Positions 6,300-13,138 of a stretch of 15,004 bases of DNA are shown here, in pieces. Numbering within the stretch: the first letter of the stretch is position 1; each line of letters begins with the position of its first letter. The DNA is taken from contig JAVHVN010000206.1 of the NCBI GenBank assembly GCA_032160545.1, positions 1-15,004 on the forward strand. Direction: 5' to 3'. The translations under genes were made by a program, and so were the position numbers. Under the pieces are notes generated by a model. It was not told the origin of the DNA and made no database searches. It saw only the letters and a program-made list of their open reading frames with translations. The stretch is from DATGFB01 sp032160545. Lineage in GTDB: Bacteria > Actinomycetota > Actinomycetes > Mycobacteriales > Jatrophihabitantaceae.

Positions 6300-7448
6300 A
6301 TGTTCGAGCTGTCGCCCGACCACGAGCAGTTCCGCAAGGTTGTCCGCGACTTCGCCGAGGGTGAGATCGCGCCGCACGCCGGGCAGTGGGACCGCGAACA
6401 CCGCCTCCCCCTCGACGTCGTGCACAAGATGGGCGAACTCGGTCTGTTCGGCCTGTCTGCTCCTGAGGAGTACGGCGGCGCCGGCGCCGACTTCACCGCC
6501 CTCTGTGTCGCCATCGAGGAACTCGGCCGGGTCGACCAGTCGATCGGGGTGACGCTCGAGGCAGGGGTCGGGCTGGGCATCAGCCCGATACTGACCTTCG
6601 GAACGGACGAGCAGAAGCAGCGCTGGCTGCCGGACCTCGTCGCCGGGCGCGCGCTCGCGGCGTTCGGGCTCACCGAACCGGAAGCCGGTTCGGATGCCGG
6701 GGGGACGCGCACGCGTGCCTCGCTCGACGGCGGCGAGTGGACGATCAACGGGGCCAAGGCCTTCATCACCAACTCGGGGACCGCCATCACCTCGGTCGTC
6801 ACCGTCACCGCGCGTACGGGTCCCGACGAGATCTCGGCGATCATGGTCCCGTCGGGCACACCGGGGCTCGTCGTCGAGCCCCCGTACGAGAAGCTCGGTT
6901 GGCACGCCTCCGACACGCACGGGCTGACGTTCGACGACTGCCGCGTCCCCGACGCCAACCTGCTCGGCGAGCGGGGCAAGGGGTTCGCGCAGTTTCTCGC
7001 CGTGCTCGACGACGGCCGGATCGCGATCGCGGCGCTGGCCCTCGGCCTGGCGCAGGCCTGTCTCGACCTCTCCACCAAGTACGCGCTCGAGCGGCACACC
7101 TTCGGCGCGCCGATCGGTTCGCGGCAGGCGATCGCCTTCTCGTTGAGCGATCTCGCCGTCGCCGTCGAATCGGCCCGTCTGCTGACGTACAAGGCGGCCT
7201 GGCTCAAGGACGCGCATCGCAGCCGGCGCGACGTCAAGCAGGCCGCTGCCATCGCGAAGCTGCACGCCACCGAGGCGGCCGTGTCGGCCACGCGCGTCGC
7301 GACGCAGATCTTCGGCGGCAACGGTTTCATGGAGGAGTTCCCGGTCGCACGGTTCTATCGGGATGCCAAGATCCTCGAGATCGGCGAGGGGACCTCGGAG
7401 GTACAGCGCATGGTGATCGCCCGCGGCCTCGGCCTGCCGGTCTCGTGA
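6300..7448 (+). CDS. Acyl-CoA dehydrogenase (FadE-type)
   Basis: This 382-residue flavoenzyme has the normal family length. It would oxidise an acyl-CoA to its 2,3-enoyl form using FAD and pass electrons to ETF. Visible signatures are the N-terminal helical domain, AFGLTEPEAGSDAGGTRTRA in the middle beta domain, the INGAKAFITNSG segment, the RHTFGAPIGSRQAI helix, QIFGGNGFMEEFPVARFYRDAKI and EIGEGTSEVQR. Glu363 in GEGTSE is at the catalytic-base position of short- and medium-chain enzymes. Isovaleryl-CoA dehydrogenase uses a different glutamate, so that assignment is not favoured. AAGGAGG (6288-6294) lies 5 nt before the ATG. The gene is divergent from merR and is followed by accD. A substrate whose enoyl product is then carboxylated is inferred from this context. 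Confidence 0.95.
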   Translation: MFELSPDHEQFRKVVRDFAEGEIAPHAGQWDREHRLPLDVVHKMGELGLFGLSAPEEYGGAGADFTALCVAIEELGRVDQSIGVTLEAGVGLGISPILTFGTDEQKQRWLPDLVAGRALAAFGLTEPEAGSDAGGTRTRASLDGGEWTINGAKAFITNSGTAITSVVTVTARTGPDEISAIMVPSGTPGLVVEPPYEKLGWHASDTHGLTFDDCRVPDANLLGERGKGFAQFLAVLDDGRIAIAALALGLAQACLDLSTKYALERHTFGAPIGSRQAIAFSLSDLAVAVESARLLTYKAAWLKDAHRSRRDVKQAAAIAKLHATEAAVSATRVATQIFGGNGFMEEFPVARFYRDAKILEIGEGTSEVQRMVIARGLGLPVS

Positions 7449-7450
7449 CC

Positions 7451-7579
7451 ATGTATCAACCGGCGCGCGAGGCGCTCCCTGTCTTCGGCCGGATCCCGGT
7501 GGCACGACCCCGCGCGGGTCGTCCGGTGGGGGCCGGGACCGGCACTCCTGTTCGCGTGCGCCGGGAGGGAAGCGCGTGA
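7451..7579 (+). CDS. Possible 42-residue bridging ORF between fadE and accD
   Basis: An ATG 2 nt after the dehydrogenase stop opens a 42-codon frame. It ends in TGA overlapping the accD GTG start as GTGA, so it fills the 127-nt gap exactly. The product is Pro/Arg/Gly-rich, with repeated PV and AR pairs (for example FGRIPVARPRAGRPVGAG), and matches no family I recognise. No ribosome-binding site precedes the ATG. The frame could be a coupling leader that brings ribosomes to accD, or a chance open frame in GC-rich DNA. A 7-bp hairpin lies inside it. Confidence 0.25.
   Translation: MYQPAREALPVFGRIPVARPRAGRPVGAGTGTPVRVRREGSA
7504..7522. repeat. Inverted repeat in the fadE-accD gap
   Basis: ACGACCC (7504-7510) and GGGTCGT (7516-7522) form a 7-bp GC-rich stem with a CGCGC loop, 54 nt before the accD start. 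It may be an mRNA stability or attenuation element, or an operator. It could also be incidental in such GC-rich sequence. Confidence 0.4.
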
Positions 7580-9102
7580 GCGAGAAGGAGGTCGCGGCGG
7601 CGCGTGAGGCGACTCTCGCGCCGCCGTCGGCAGCCGCCGCGAAGCTGGCCGCCCAGAACAAGCTGTACGTCCGCGATCGGATTGCGTTGCTGCTCGACGC
7701 CGGTACGTTCGTCGAGGACGGCCAACTCGCCAATGCGCTCGCCGCCGACGGCGGATTGCCGGCCGACGGCGTCGTCACCGGTCAGGGCCTGGTCGACGGG
7801 CGCCCCGCGCTCGTCGTCGCGAACGACCCGACGGTGAAGGCCGGCTCGTGGGGTGCGCGCACGGTCGAGAAGATCATCCGGGTCACCGAGCGCGCGCTCG
7901 CCGAGGAACTGCCGATCTTCTGGCTCATCGACTCGGCCGGCGCACGTATCACCGATCAGGTGGCGCTGTTCCCCGGGCGCCGCGGTGCGGGGCGGATCTT
8001 TCACAACCAGGTGGCGCTCTCGGGCAAGGTGCCGCAGATCTGCTGCCTGTTCGGACCTTCCGCGGCGGGCGGCGCGTACATCCCGGCGTTCTGCGACGTC
8101 GTGATCATGGTCGAGGGCAACGCCTCGATGTACCTTGGCTCCCCGCGCATGGCCGAGATGGTCGTCGGCGAGAAGGTGTCCCTCGAGGAGATGGGCGGCG
8201 CGCGGATGCACGCCACCGTCTCCGGTTGCGGCGACAACCTCGCGACCGACGATGCCGACGCGATCGAGCAGGCGAAGCTCTTCTTCTCCTACCTCCCGAC
8301 GTGCTGGCGCGAACCGGCGCCCGACTCGCTCGCCGAGGACCCGGCCCTCCGATTGGCGGACGACGCCGTTCCGGCCGACGAGTCCGTCCCGTTCGACATG
8401 CACGGGGTGATCGACGGCCTGGTCGACGCGGACTCCTTCTTCGAGCTCAAGCCCCTCTTTGCCGCCGAGCTCATCACCGGCTTCGGTCGCATCGACGGAC
8501 GACCGGTGGGGATCGTCGCGAACAACTCGGCCGTGCGGGGTGGTGTGCTCTTCGTCGACTCGGCCGACAAGGCGGCGCGGTTCATCTGGCTGTGCGACGC
8601 GTTCAACCTGCCGCTGCTCTACCTCGCCGACGTCCCCGGCTTCATGATCGGCAGCGCCGTCGAGAGGCAGGGCATCATCCGCCACGGCGCCAAGATGATC
8701 ACTGCGGTCTCCGAGGCCACCGTGCCCCAGCTGTCGGTGATCGTGCGCAAGGCTTATGGGGCCGGCCTGTACGCGATGGCCGGCCCGGGCTTCATGCCCG
8801 ACGCATGCATCGCACTACCCACCGCGAAGATCGCGGTCATGGGCCCCAGCGCGGCGGTGAACGCGGTCTATGCCAACAAGATCGAATCGATCGCCGATCC
8901 TGATGCACGCGCGGCCTTCGTCAGCGAGAAGCGCACCGAGTACGAGGAGGACGTCGACCTGCTCCGCCTCGCGTCCGACCTCGTGATCGACGCGATCATC
9001 GAGCCGAGCGAGCTGCGGGCGGAACTGGTCCGCCGTTATTCGGTGCTCGTCGGCAAGACCCGTGAGATCGCCGTCAAGCGGCATGGAGTGCCGCCGACAT
9101 GA
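7576..9102 (+). CDS. accD: Acyl-CoA carboxylase beta subunit (carboxyltransferase)
   Basis: This 508-residue protein moves the carboxyl group from biotin to an acyl-CoA. Both crotonase-like halves are present. The N-terminal half has the oxyanion-hole segment GPSAAGGAY (about 160-168), and the C-terminal half has KAYGAGLYAMAG (about 392-403). LYLADVPGFMIGSAVERQGIIRHGAKMI forms the typical biotin-side wall. The loop sequences resemble methylcrotonyl-type beta subunits and the mycobacterial AccD1/AccD2 group more than the AccD5/AccD6 propionyl or acetyl enzymes, so the substrate is open. The GTG start is supported by GGGAGGGA (7563-7570), 5 nt upstream. The stop overlaps the next start as ATGA. 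Its expected partners are the alpha subunit on the opposite strand and the small epsilon-like protein. Confidence 0.94.
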   Translation: MSEKEVAAAREATLAPPSAAAAKLAAQNKLYVRDRIALLLDAGTFVEDGQLANALAADGGLPADGVVTGQGLVDGRPALVVANDPTVKAGSWGARTVEKIIRVTERALAEELPIFWLIDSAGARITDQVALFPGRRGAGRIFHNQVALSGKVPQICCLFGPSAAGGAYIPAFCDVVIMVEGNASMYLGSPRMAEMVVGEKVSLEEMGGARMHATVSGCGDNLATDDADAIEQAKLFFSYLPTCWREPAPDSLAEDPALRLADDAVPADESVPFDMHGVIDGLVDADSFFELKPLFAAELITGFGRIDGRPVGIVANNSAVRGGVLFVDSADKAARFIWLCDAFNLPLLYLADVPGFMIGSAVERQGIIRHGAKMITAVSEATVPQLSVIVRKAYGAGLYAMAGPGFMPDACIALPTAKIAVMGPSAAVNAVYANKIESIADPDARAAFVSEKRTEYEEDVDLLRLASDLVIDAIIEPSELRAELVRRYSVLVGKTREIAVKRHGVPPT

Positions 9103-9269
9103 GCACCGGATCCAGCGACGCGATCCGGGTCTCGGGGGCGCCGTCACCCGCCGAACTCGCGGCCGTCCTCGCGGCGCTGCGAACGGCCGACAGGGACGCT
9201 CGATCGAGCCCGTACGAACGCTGGCGCCGGCTTCGGCTCGCGGTCCTGGATACCGGTCCACGCCGCTGA
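9099..9269 (+). CDS. accE: Acyl-CoA carboxylase epsilon-like subunit
   Basis: This 56-residue protein starts at an ATG overlapping the accD stop (ATGA). After a short polar N-terminus it shows IRVSGAPSPAELAAVLAAL. That matches the IRV-x-G-x-P-x-x-EELAAL pattern of the AccE/PccE epsilon subunits found in actinobacteria, followed by a basic tail containing YERWRRLRL. Such subunits are small, poorly conserved and usually sit directly beside a carboxyltransferase gene. They raise activity by helping alpha and beta assemble. The tail's Trp-Arg-Arg-Leu-Arg also fits the usual C-terminus. A longer, out-of-phase frame through this region belongs to the adenylate cyclase readthrough and was not used. 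The identification rests on position, size and motif. Confidence 0.82.
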   Translation: MSTGSSDAIRVSGAPSPAELAAVLAALRTADRDARSSPYERWRRLRLAVLDTGPRR

Positions 9270-9316
9270 TCTGTCATCACCGCGCGCCGGCGAGATCGAG
9301 GCGGGACAATCGGCGG

Positions 9317-10843
9317 GTGAGGCACGACGATCCGCGGCCGGGCAGCCTGGCCGCCCGGATGGCAGTGATGCACAGCGCCACACCGTGGGCGGTGCGCACC
9401 GTCGTCGGCGTCGGCACGGTCGTCGCCGCGGCGAACCTCGTCGGCGGCGCGGTCATCACCTTCCTGCTCGCTGCCCTCAACACCCGCGCACCGCAGGGCC
9501 AGCGGATGACCGTCCTCACCTTCTCGCTCGCGTACGTCGCGGCGGCGCTGGTGCTCGGGACGATGCTCGGAGTCTTCGTGCACCGGCGCACGCTCGCGTG
9601 GCTGCTGCGTGGCCGGCAGCCGACGCCGGAGGAAGCGGGCCGGGCCGTGCGTGCGCCGCTCGACCTGGCCGTGATCACCGGCGGCTTCTGGTTCTTGGGC
9701 GCGGCAGTGATCAGCTCGCTCGTCTGGGGACTGGGCAGCGGCGCGAGCGTGGTGCTCGAGGTCGCGAGCGGGCTTGTCCTCGGCGGGTTGACCACCGCTG
9801 GGGTCACCTACGTCCTGGTCTCGCGAGTGAGCAGGCCGATCACCCAGCTCGCGCTCTCGACCGGTCAGCGCGGGTCTCTTGCCCTGTCGGTGCGGTGGAG
9901 ATTGTTGTTGCTCTGGCTGCTCACCTCCGCGATCCCGATCCTCGGCATCATCCTCGTCCTCGCGGCGCCCGAGGGTCGCAGCCACATTCGCGGTGCGGGC
10001 ATCGCGCTCGGCGTCGTCGCGCTGTCGGTCGGCGTGCTGTCGAACGTCCTCGCCGCACGCAGCATCGGCGCACCGCTGCGCGATTTGGCTCTCGCCGTGC
10101 ACCGCATCGGCGAGGGGGATCTCGACACCAGCGTGGTGGTCGACGACGCCGGTGAGATCGGGATGCTGCAGGAGGGCGTCAACCAGATGGCCGCCGCGCT
10201 GCGCGAACGCGACAAGGTGAACGACCTCTTCGGCCGGCACGTCGGTACGTCGGTGGCACAACAGGCGCTGCAGCGCGGCGTGACGTTGTCGGGCGAGTGC
10301 CTCGACGTGGTGGCGCTGTTCGTCGACATCACCGGGTCGACCGCGCTCGCCCGCACCATCGATCCGCAGCAGATGGTCGAGATGCTCAACCGGTTCTTCG
10401 CGATCGTCGTCGAGGCGGTCGAGGACGCCGGTGGCCTGGTCAACAAGTTCGAGGGCGACGCGGCGTTGTGCGTGTTCGGCGCGCCGATCGAGATTCAGGA
10501 CCCGGCGAGCGCCGCTCTGCGCACTGCGCGGCGTATCCGCGACGAGGTGTGCACCGCCGGTGAGGTCGACATCGGTGTCGGGGTTGCGGCCGGGCCTGTC
10601 GTCGCGGGACAGATCGGCGCCGCGACCCGGCTCGAGTACACCGTCATCGGGGACGCCGTCAACGAGGCGGCGCGCCTCACCGCGCTCGCCAAGAAGTGCC
10701 CCAGCCGGGTGCTGGCCAGCCAGGCAGTGATCGACGCGGCCGCTGGGCCGGAACGGACGTTCTGGACCACGTTGCAGACCGTGACGCTGCGGGGGCGCGA
10801 CCGGCCCACCGTCACGTGGACCACGCGCGCCGACGCGCCGTGA
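9317..10843 (+). CDS. Membrane class III adenylate cyclase with HAMP domain
   Basis: This 508-residue protein makes cAMP from ATP. It has six predicted membrane helices (about 26-53, 66-90, 117-137, 145-168, 196-217 and 225-247), a HAMP linker (about 243-300) and a C-terminal cyclase domain. Catalytic residues are visible: metal-binding Asp337 (FVDITGST) and Asp381 (KFEGDAAL), adenine-contacting Lys377, Thr442 (EYTVIGD) in place of the usual Asp, and Asn449 and Arg453 in AVNEAAR. This is the class IIIb form, as in the mycobacterial Rv1318c-Rv1320c and Rv3645 group. The GTG at 9317 was chosen because the longer frame would overlap accD and accE out of phase. ATG 9359 is an alternative. It lies 47 nt after accE and may share its transcript. 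It ends facing mocR. Confidence 0.92.
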   Translation: MRHDDPRPGSLAARMAVMHSATPWAVRTVVGVGTVVAAANLVGGAVITFLLAALNTRAPQGQRMTVLTFSLAYVAAALVLGTMLGVFVHRRTLAWLLRGRQPTPEEAGRAVRAPLDLAVITGGFWFLGAAVISSLVWGLGSGASVVLEVASGLVLGGLTTAGVTYVLVSRVSRPITQLALSTGQRGSLALSVRWRLLLLWLLTSAIPILGIILVLAAPEGRSHIRGAGIALGVVALSVGVLSNVLAARSIGAPLRDLALAVHRIGEGDLDTSVVVDDAGEIGMLQEGVNQMAAALRERDKVNDLFGRHVGTSVAQQALQRGVTLSGECLDVVALFVDITGSTALARTIDPQQMVEMLNRFFAIVVEAVEDAGGLVNKFEGDAALCVFGAPIEIQDPASAALRTARRIRDEVCTAGEVDIGVGVAAGPVVAGQIGAATRLEYTVIGDAVNEAARLTALAKKCPSRVLASQAVIDAAAGPERTFWTTLQTVTLRGRDRPTVTWTTRADAP

Positions 10844-10871
10844 GCCGAGCCGGCGATCAGTCGCGCTCGGC
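10844..10871. terminator. Bidirectional terminator hairpin between cyclase and mocR
   Basis: GCCGAGC (10844-10850) pairs with GCTCGGC (10865-10871). After a 2-nt bulge, GCGA (10853-10856) pairs with TCGC (10861-10864) around a TCAG loop. The 11-bp stem begins at the base after the cyclase stop and covers the mocR stop codon. This placement suits termination in both directions. There is no T-run. Confidence 0.55.
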
Positions 10872-12338
10872 GGCATCGGCCAGTCGCTCGACGATCACCT
10901 CGTTGACGGCCGGCGGAAGGACGAACGGCAGTCGCAGGTGGCGCTCGTCGCGACCGTGGACGTCGAAGGCGGTCGCGGGCAACAGCCGGACCCCGCGCCG
11001 CAGCATGCGGTTGCACAGCGAGGTGGACAGGTCAGCCGGCAGTGTCGTCCACAACGACATGCCACCCGCTGGAATCGGCGCCCTCCACTCGGGCAACCGG
11101 TCCGCGAGACGCGCGTGCAGGTCGTCGCGGTAGCGGCGCAGTTCGGGCAACCGGTCCCGGCGGACGTCGGCATGCCGTTCCAGCAGCCAGGCCGCACGGG
11201 CCTGCGTCTCCGGTGGAGCGCTGAGGTCGAGCATCGCCTTGGCCTGGTTGATCCGGCGGATGAGGCCCGCGGGCCCGCGCAGCCAACCGACTCGCAACCC
11301 CGCCCAGTACAACTTGCTCATGGAGCCGATGGAGACGACCGGTGCCTCCGGGGCAGCCGCGGCGACGGTCTGCGGACGTGGGCCGTCGAGCCGGATGTCG
11401 GCCATGGCGAGATCCTCGACCACCAGCAGGCCTGCCGTCGCCCGTTCGGCGAGTTGACGACAGCGCCCCCAGGTGAGTTGCGCCCCCGTCGGGTTGAGGT
11501 ACGTCGAGGTCACGAAGACTGCGCCGCCGAGCCCAGCCGGAAGCTCGTTGGGCACCAGACCGTGGTCGTCGGTAACGGTCGGTCGCAGACGCAGCGGGTG
11601 GGCGCGCAACGCGGTCAGAATCGTCGGCGACGTGGGCGATTCCACCGCGACGTCCGATCCTGGTGACAGCAAGGACGCGGCGATCCAGAGCGCCTGGGCC
11701 GCGCCGCTGGTGATCGCTATCTGATCGGGGCTGGTCGGTGCGCCGAGGCGCCCGAACCATGCGCAGACCTGCTCGCGAAGTTCGTCCAGCCCGGACGGGT
11801 GGTACCCGTGCGTGGTGCGCTGCAGCGACTCGACCTCGGCGGCGTACCGCGACTCGATGACGAGTTCGTGCGCAGGCAGCGCGGCCACGGCGAGGTCCAG
11901 GGGCCGGCTGCCGCTCAGCAGCAGGTCGACGAAGGAGGCGGCCGTTCGTCGACGCCGTCCGCTGACGGGAACCGTTCGCGGCTTGGCCCAGGTACCGACG
12001 CCGGTACGGCGCCCCACCAGGTCGAGTGACTGCAATTGGTCGTAGGCGGCCTCGACGGTCCGCCTGCTCACCGAGAGCGCGGCAGCGAGCGCGCGCTCGG
12101 AGGGCAGTCGCACGCCCTCGCGAACGGTGCCCTCGTCCATCAGAGCCGCGATGCGCTCGGCGAGCAGCGCGTACAGCGGTCCGTCGCCGCGTGACCAGTC
12201 GGAGAGCAGCTGGACGAACTCGGTGTCCGCGAGTGGACGCCCGGGTACGGAATTGGCACCTGAATTGGCCCTGGGGTGCAGGCGCCGCTGCGGACGACCA
12301 TTGCCGGATGACGATTCCGAGCGTGCCGATCGAGTCAT
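10857..12338 (-). CDS. MocR-type PLP-dependent transcriptional regulator
   Basis: This 493-residue protein joins a GntR-type winged helix (about residues 53-120: GPLYALLAERIAALMDEG, LPSERALAAALSVSRRTVEAAYDQL) to a fold-type I aminotransferase domain (about 150-493). PLP-site residues are intact: NPTG (282-285), Asp309 in VVEDLA, the Schiff-base Lys342 in SMSKLYWAGLRVGW, and an Arg near 469 for a substrate carboxylate. MocR proteins sense PLP or a PLP-linked amino acid and usually control the neighbouring divergent genes. Here that means the serine acetyltransferase-transporter-cysteine synthase cluster. The first 50 residues are low-complexity. No ATG, GTG or TTG exists between Met1 and the helix-turn-helix, so the start cannot lie further in. 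An upstream ATG at 12395 is possible. Confidence 0.9.
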   Translation of the reverse strand: MTRSARSESSSGNGRPQRRLHPRANSGANSVPGRPLADTEFVQLLSDWSRGDGPLYALLAERIAALMDEGTVREGVRLPSERALAAALSVSRRTVEAAYDQLQSLDLVGRRTGVGTWAKPRTVPVSGRRRRTAASFVDLLLSGSRPLDLAVAALPAHELVIESRYAAEVESLQRTTHGYHPSGLDELREQVCAWFGRLGAPTSPDQIAITSGAAQALWIAASLLSPGSDVAVESPTSPTILTALRAHPLRLRPTVTDDHGLVPNELPAGLGGAVFVTSTYLNPTGAQLTWGRCRQLAERATAGLLVVEDLAMADIRLDGPRPQTVAAAAPEAPVVSIGSMSKLYWAGLRVGWLRGPAGLIRRINQAKAMLDLSAPPETQARAAWLLERHADVRRDRLPELRRYRDDLHARLADRLPEWRAPIPAGGMSLWTTLPADLSTSLCNRMLRRGVRLLPATAFDVHGRDERHLRLPFVLPPAVNEVIVERLADAAERD

Positions 12339-13101
12339 GATTGCCGATTCCCGGGGCCGATTGACCGAATACGAGTATCGAGTGGTCCCGTCCATATCCC
12401 TCACCGGCCGCGACGCTCGAACCGCGGTGACGTTCGAAGCGCAACGACTGGTGTGCTCATGGATCCCCGAGATCGAGACCATCTTCGAATTCGATGTGGC
12501 GGCGGCGATAGGACGAGTGGCCGATCGGGCGGTCGCCGACCTCCGCGCGTACGCCGACCGCGACCCCGCATCGGGCGGCGACTGGCGGTACGTCCTGGCA
12601 GCCTACCGCTGCTATAGGGCGGTTCTCGCCTATCGGATCGCGCATTCGATCATGACCGAACGGCCGAGCGAGAACGAGCCGGCGGGCACGGACGCGCTGC
12701 GCCGCAGGATCGCACGTCGGATCTCGGAGCGCAGCGCGGCCGACAGCGGAGTCGAGATCCACCCCGCGGCGCGAATCGGTGAGCGTTTCGTCGTCGATCA
12801 TGGCATCGGCACCGTCATCGGTGAGACCGCCGCCATCGGCGACGACTGCTATCTGCTGCAGGGAGTCGTGCTGGGCTCGAAGCGCATCGCGGACAACCCG
12901 GCCCGGCAGCGCCACCCCACGCTCGGCAACCGGGTCGAGGTCGGTGCGTTCGCTCGCGTGCTCGGCGCGGTGACAGTCGGCGACGACGCGGTCATCGGTT
13001 GCCACGCTCTGGTCGTCGACGACCTGCCCAACGGTGCACGAGTGAACGTGGTGCCGCAGCAGCAAGTGATGTTCACGGCGCATTCCCGTCTCGAGACCTG
13101 A
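12337..13101 (+). CDS. Serine O-acetyltransferase-like left-handed beta-helix enzyme (CysE family)
   Basis: This protein of up to 254 residues would acetylate serine with acetyl-CoA to give O-acetylserine, the acceptor for cysteine synthases. The N-terminal part is helical (about 55-125, with YRCYRAVLAYRIAHSI). It is followed by hexapeptide repeats of a left-handed beta-helix: IHPAARIGERFVVDHGIGTVIGETAAIGDDCYLLQGVVLG. Asp154-His155 matches the catalytic Asp-His of CysE. His193 in RHPTLGN is the second conserved histidine. The family's usual GGTGK segment is altered to GSKRIADNPA. The start is uncertain: ATG 12337 overlaps the mocR ATG head to head, and GTG codons at 12382, 12427 and 12451 are in frame. 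None has a good ribosome-binding site. The transporter gene follows after 37 bp. Confidence 0.85.
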   Translation: MIADSRGRLTEYEYRVVPSISLTGRDARTAVTFEAQRLVCSWIPEIETIFEFDVAAAIGRVADRAVADLRAYADRDPASGGDWRYVLAAYRCYRAVLAYRIAHSIMTERPSENEPAGTDALRRRIARRISERSAADSGVEIHPAARIGERFVVDHGIGTVIGETAAIGDDCYLLQGVVLGSKRIADNPARQRHPTLGNRVEVGAFARVLGAVTVGDDAVIGCHALVVDDLPNGARVNVVPQQQVMFTAHSRLET

Positions 13102-13138
13102 GGAGTCAGCCATCCCTGGATCAGCACGGAGTCCCAAG

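Noticed and set aside
6240..7778. A 512-codon minus-strand frame across the dehydrogenase gene
   Set aside because: It is antisense to a well-supported acyl-CoA dehydrogenase and runs through the operator region and into accD. It shows no recognisable protein features.
9062..9316. N-terminal extension of the cyclase frame back to 9062
   Set aside because: It would overlap accD and accE in another phase and encodes an Arg-rich stretch unlike any cyclase N-terminus. GTG 9317 or ATG 9359 is more plausible.
9074..10876. A 600-codon minus-strand frame opposite the adenylate cyclase
   Set aside because: It is antisense to a protein with all cyclase catalytic residues. The frame is rich in Arg, His and Asp as expected for a shadow.
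12250..12269. Direct repeat GAATTGGC-ACCT-GAATTGGC near the mocR start, considered as a MocR operator
   Set aside because: It lies within mocR coding sequence and encodes the repeated Ala-Asn-Ser of a low-complexity N-terminus. No downstream mocR start would free it as promoter DNA.
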